DNA of 64,000 bases from Pisciglobus halotolerans (GTDB taxonomy: Bacteria > Bacillota > Bacilli > Lactobacillales > Carnobacteriaceae). Below, piece by piece: positions 62,188-64,000 of this stretch (the stretch's first letter is position 1; each line of letters starts with the position of its first letter). The stretch is taken from positions 1 to 64,000 of the forward strand of contig NZ_FOQE01000002.1 of NCBI RefSeq assembly GCF_900113675.1, read 5' to 3'. The notes beneath the pieces were generated by a model that saw only the letters and a list, made by a program, of their open reading frames with translations, had not been told where the DNA came from and made no database searches. The position numbers and the translations under genes were made by a program.

Positions 62188-63827
62188 TCTCTACTCCTCC
62201 TTCCGATCTCAGCCATGATTTCTTCTGAATACGGACTGCGCTCTTCGCTTAAAACTGCGCTTGAACGATTATTTTCGTTTTGCAGCAAATTAAGGTATTT
62301 TTTATACTTTCTTTCAAATGCATTTCGGTAACGCTTCTGCATCTCTTGAACGCCCCAGTGGATCAAATATGCCGGTGCTCCTGGGTTGGTCTCACTTTCT
62401 GCATTCGGCATCGTCAAATTGCTTTCGATCCCAAGCTTGCGCAGCGCAACATGAAGATAAACATTTTTTGTATCGAATAGATAACGCAGCCATCTTTGGA
62501 AATGCTCTCGATCAAATTTGCGGTAATGTTTATAATATTGCTGATAAGAATGAAAGGATGCTTTGGACATGCGTTCTTTTAACCGCGAAAAACTATCGTA
62601 ACGATAATTGATCCCCACACCTTTTTTGTTCATACCAAATGCCTCTCTAGGGATTCCTGCTGTTTCCACGATCCTTCTTGGAATTGGCCGATCGTACGAC
62701 CCGCCGATAGAATACGGTTGCATTTCTGGAGAATTGCTCAGTTTCCATAAACTTTTCCATTGCACGCCGCCAAAAGTCGGAAGCGGTGTAAAAATATACC
62801 CAACGCGTAAGCGATGTTCAATCATCGATACTCCTGCCATAACATCATCCGGAAAACGAAATCCGTCATTAGCGTCTGAACGATCCTTGCCCCAGAACTC
62901 ATCGCCTTCTTCACCAAAAATCACGATATTATCTGCCATCTCTTCTTCAAATGATGTGTAAACGACACCGCTGCCCAACTCACCAGTGGAAACAAATGCT
63001 GTCTCGATCAGCTGCTCATTATCTAAGTACTTTTGAGCATCTTTTAATATAATCGATGAATAGCCCAACTGCTGTGCAATAGATAAGCCGCAATCTTCCG
63101 CATAGTGTTCCGGCCGATCGAAGGACAACGCTGTATCGCAGCCGGCTTCTTTGGCCAAAACGGCACATGCCGCTGAATCATAACCATTTGAAATGGTCGT
63201 TACGATACCATAGGGTTGTTTTCTCAATGGGTCTTTAGCGTTTTCGATAAACTGTTTCAGTGTGCAGCTCAATATTTGCCGGTAATGTTCATAATGTTCA
63301 AAAGGAGCGATTTCCATTTTTTTCTCTTTTTCGATATTGAGGTGTTTATCGATCACTAAGTTGCAATAATAATGCAAATAAAGCTTCTTCTGTCCTTTTA
63401 ATGGGATCCAATCCTTATAGCGATAGATTCCCTTTAAAATCGAATTTAAGTCTTTTTCATAATCAAGATATCGAGGATTCAGTCTGGCATGAGCCAGATG
63501 CAGCGCAAATGGCATGGAATTAGAAACGATCAACTTGTTTTTTAAACGAATCGTATGCAGCCGATCCAGCGTATGGCTAGCGGTAGAAAACATAAACGTT
63601 CTTTTGTATTTTTTTTGCTTGATTCTTCCACCAGATCCATTAAAGAAATCAGCTTGATCAAACCGTCCTTTTGCAAATGCTCCTTCCCAAGCCCCTTCAA
63701 CGAAAAAATCTTTTTGTGTTTCGACATTTTTACCATGATACACAGTCACGTGAAGAGAGTCTTTTTCAACGATCGCCCCCCAAGCCATTTTTGGCAGCTG
63801 ATGCATTTCGATATAACTGATTTTCAT
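62184..63827 (-). CDS. PP-loop (asparagine-synthase-like) protein 1
   Basis: 547 residues. N-terminal domain (1-170), then a PP-loop ATPase domain: TTISNGYDSAACAVLAKEAG, DTALSFDRPEHYAED, FGEEGDEFWGKDRSDANDGF, SYDRPIPRRIVETAGIPREAF. This adenylating fold activates a carboxylate for amide formation or amidation in asparagine synthetase, beta-lactam synthetase and NAD synthetase; no glutamine amidotransferase domain is visible, so the amine comes from elsewhere or the protein has another use. ATG start with AAGGAG upstream. Tandem with its paralog. I do not know a characterised homologue. Confidence 0.75.
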   Translation of the reverse strand: MKISYIEMHQLPKMAWGAIVEKDSLHVTVYHGKNVETQKDFFVEGAWEGAFAKGRFDQADFFNGSGGRIKQKKYKRTFMFSTASHTLDRLHTIRLKNKLIVSNSMPFALHLAHARLNPRYLDYEKDLNSILKGIYRYKDWIPLKGQKKLYLHYYCNLVIDKHLNIEKEKKMEIAPFEHYEHYRQILSCTLKQFIENAKDPLRKQPYGIVTTISNGYDSAACAVLAKEAGCDTALSFDRPEHYAEDCGLSIAQQLGYSSIILKDAQKYLDNEQLIETAFVSTGELGSGVVYTSFEEEMADNIVIFGEEGDEFWGKDRSDANDGFRFPDDVMAGVSMIEHRLRVGYIFTPLPTFGGVQWKSLWKLSNSPEMQPYSIGGSYDRPIPRRIVETAGIPREAFGMNKKGVGINYRYDSFSRLKERMSKASFHSYQQYYKHYRKFDREHFQRWLRYLFDTKNVYLHVALRKLGIESNLTMPNAESETNPGAPAYLIHWGVQEMQKRYRNAFERKYKKYLNLLQNENNRSSAVLSEERSPYSEEIMAEIGRRSRE

Positions 63828-64000
63828 TTCTCACACTCCTTGTATGGCGATACTTTTGCAACTGATCAAAGAAAAGTGGACTACTGCCGGTATGCAAAAA
63901 TAAGATAGTTTGGTTTTCGACCTGATGTTTTTTAAGGTATTGCATCATTCCCCAATAGGCTTTTCCCGTGTATGTGGGGTCAAATACAATTCCTTCACGA
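63766..64000 (-). CDS. PLP-dependent enzyme, D-cysteine desulfhydrase / ACC deaminase family (partial)
   Basis: Only the C-terminal part is in the window (the 5' end lies beyond 64000). It reads REGIVFDPTYTGKAYWGMMQ, then ILFLHTGSSPLFFDQL. The DPxYTGKA and HTGG-like motifs are hallmarks of D-cysteine desulfhydrase and 1-aminocyclopropane-1-carboxylate deaminase proteins. A tail of about 27 residues follows and overlaps the start of the PP-loop gene by 62 bp, so the two are tightly coupled. An enzyme of this family at the front of a polysaccharide operon is unusual. Confidence 0.75.
   Translation of the reverse strand, partial: REGIVFDPTYTGKAYWGMMQYLKKHQVENQTILFLHTGSSPLFFDQLQKYRHTRSVRNENQLYRNASAAKNGLGGDR

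Noticed and set aside
1-64000. CRISPR arrays and tRNA genes
   Set aside because: I saw no regularly spaced repeats and no cloverleaf-like sequences with tRNA signatures on either strand; a tool scan could still find a missed tRNA.

Overview
The window looks like chromosomal DNA of a low-GC Gram-positive coccus of the order Lactobacillales, most likely Enterococcus (my guess is the casseliflavus/gallinarum side, not proven). The signs are the rRNA leader motif at the left edge, AGGAGG-type ribosome binding sites, frequent TTG starts, a MutY that appears to lack its iron-sulfur cluster, and the families present (PerR, MalR, DUF1189, YflT-type stress proteins, MupG/MurQ/MurP/MurR). Nearly everything is on the minus strand. 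The left edge is the promoter and leader region of an rRNA operon that runs out of the window.

Layout, left to right. (1) 1-380: tandem rrn promoters and the 16S leader, minus strand. (2) 900-14800: a maltose/maltodextrin locus in two minus-strand units, each with the same TGTTA(C/G)CGGTAACA palindrome upstream: glucosidase plus neopullulanase, and malX-malF-malG-DUF1189-maltose phosphorylase. A D-serine ammonia-lyase (plus strand) and a MalR-like LacI repressor follow. (3) 15000-17000: perR, then a decayed IS3-family element that has split a transcription terminator. (4) 17100-27000: a second ABC-sugar operon with the gene set of the Listeria sophorooligosaccharide (beta-1,2-glucan fragment) operon: solute-binding protein, two permeases, GH3 beta-glucosidase, GH94 phosphorylase and LacI regulator. 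Twin LacI-type operators lie at its promoter. (5) 27100-41500: housekeeping and stress genes: nnrE, a FUSC-type exporter, an SGNH-like protein without catalytic residues, a DUF402 phosphatase, mutY/recX, two YflT-domain proteins around an SDR with an altered active site, a small sigma factor next to an endolysin-like amidase, a deoxynucleoside kinase and a 16-cysteine copper-storage-like protein. (6) 41500-48000: the MurNAc recycling operon mupG-murQ-murP-murR, a histidine phosphatase and a PPK2. (7) 48100-64000: a surface-polysaccharide operon transcribed leftwards and open at the right edge.

How the genes work together. Both sugar operons encode a lipoprotein and two permeases but no ATPase, so they probably share an MsmK/MalK-type ATPase encoded elsewhere. 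Both place a terminator hairpin directly after the solute-binding protein gene, which would favour its expression over the permeases. Both rely on phosphorolysis inside the cell (maltose phosphorylase; 1,2-beta-oligoglucan phosphorylase).

The polysaccharide operon joins a Wzx/Wzy machine, a chain-length regulator with its BY-kinase and three glycosyltransferases to a 4,6-dehydratase/aminotransferase pair predicted to make a 4-amino sugar. It also has an unusual set of an ATP-grasp ligase, two paralogous PP-loop (asparagine-synthase-like) proteins and a PLP enzyme of the D-cysteine desulfhydrase/ACC deaminase family. This set is the best candidate for an undescribed function, perhaps an amide or amino-acid decoration of the polymer. 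One of the two PP-loop genes carries a single-base frameshift near its 3' end. Three copies of a short inverted-repeat element (MITE-like) are scattered at 13.5, 33.5 and 35.8 kb.
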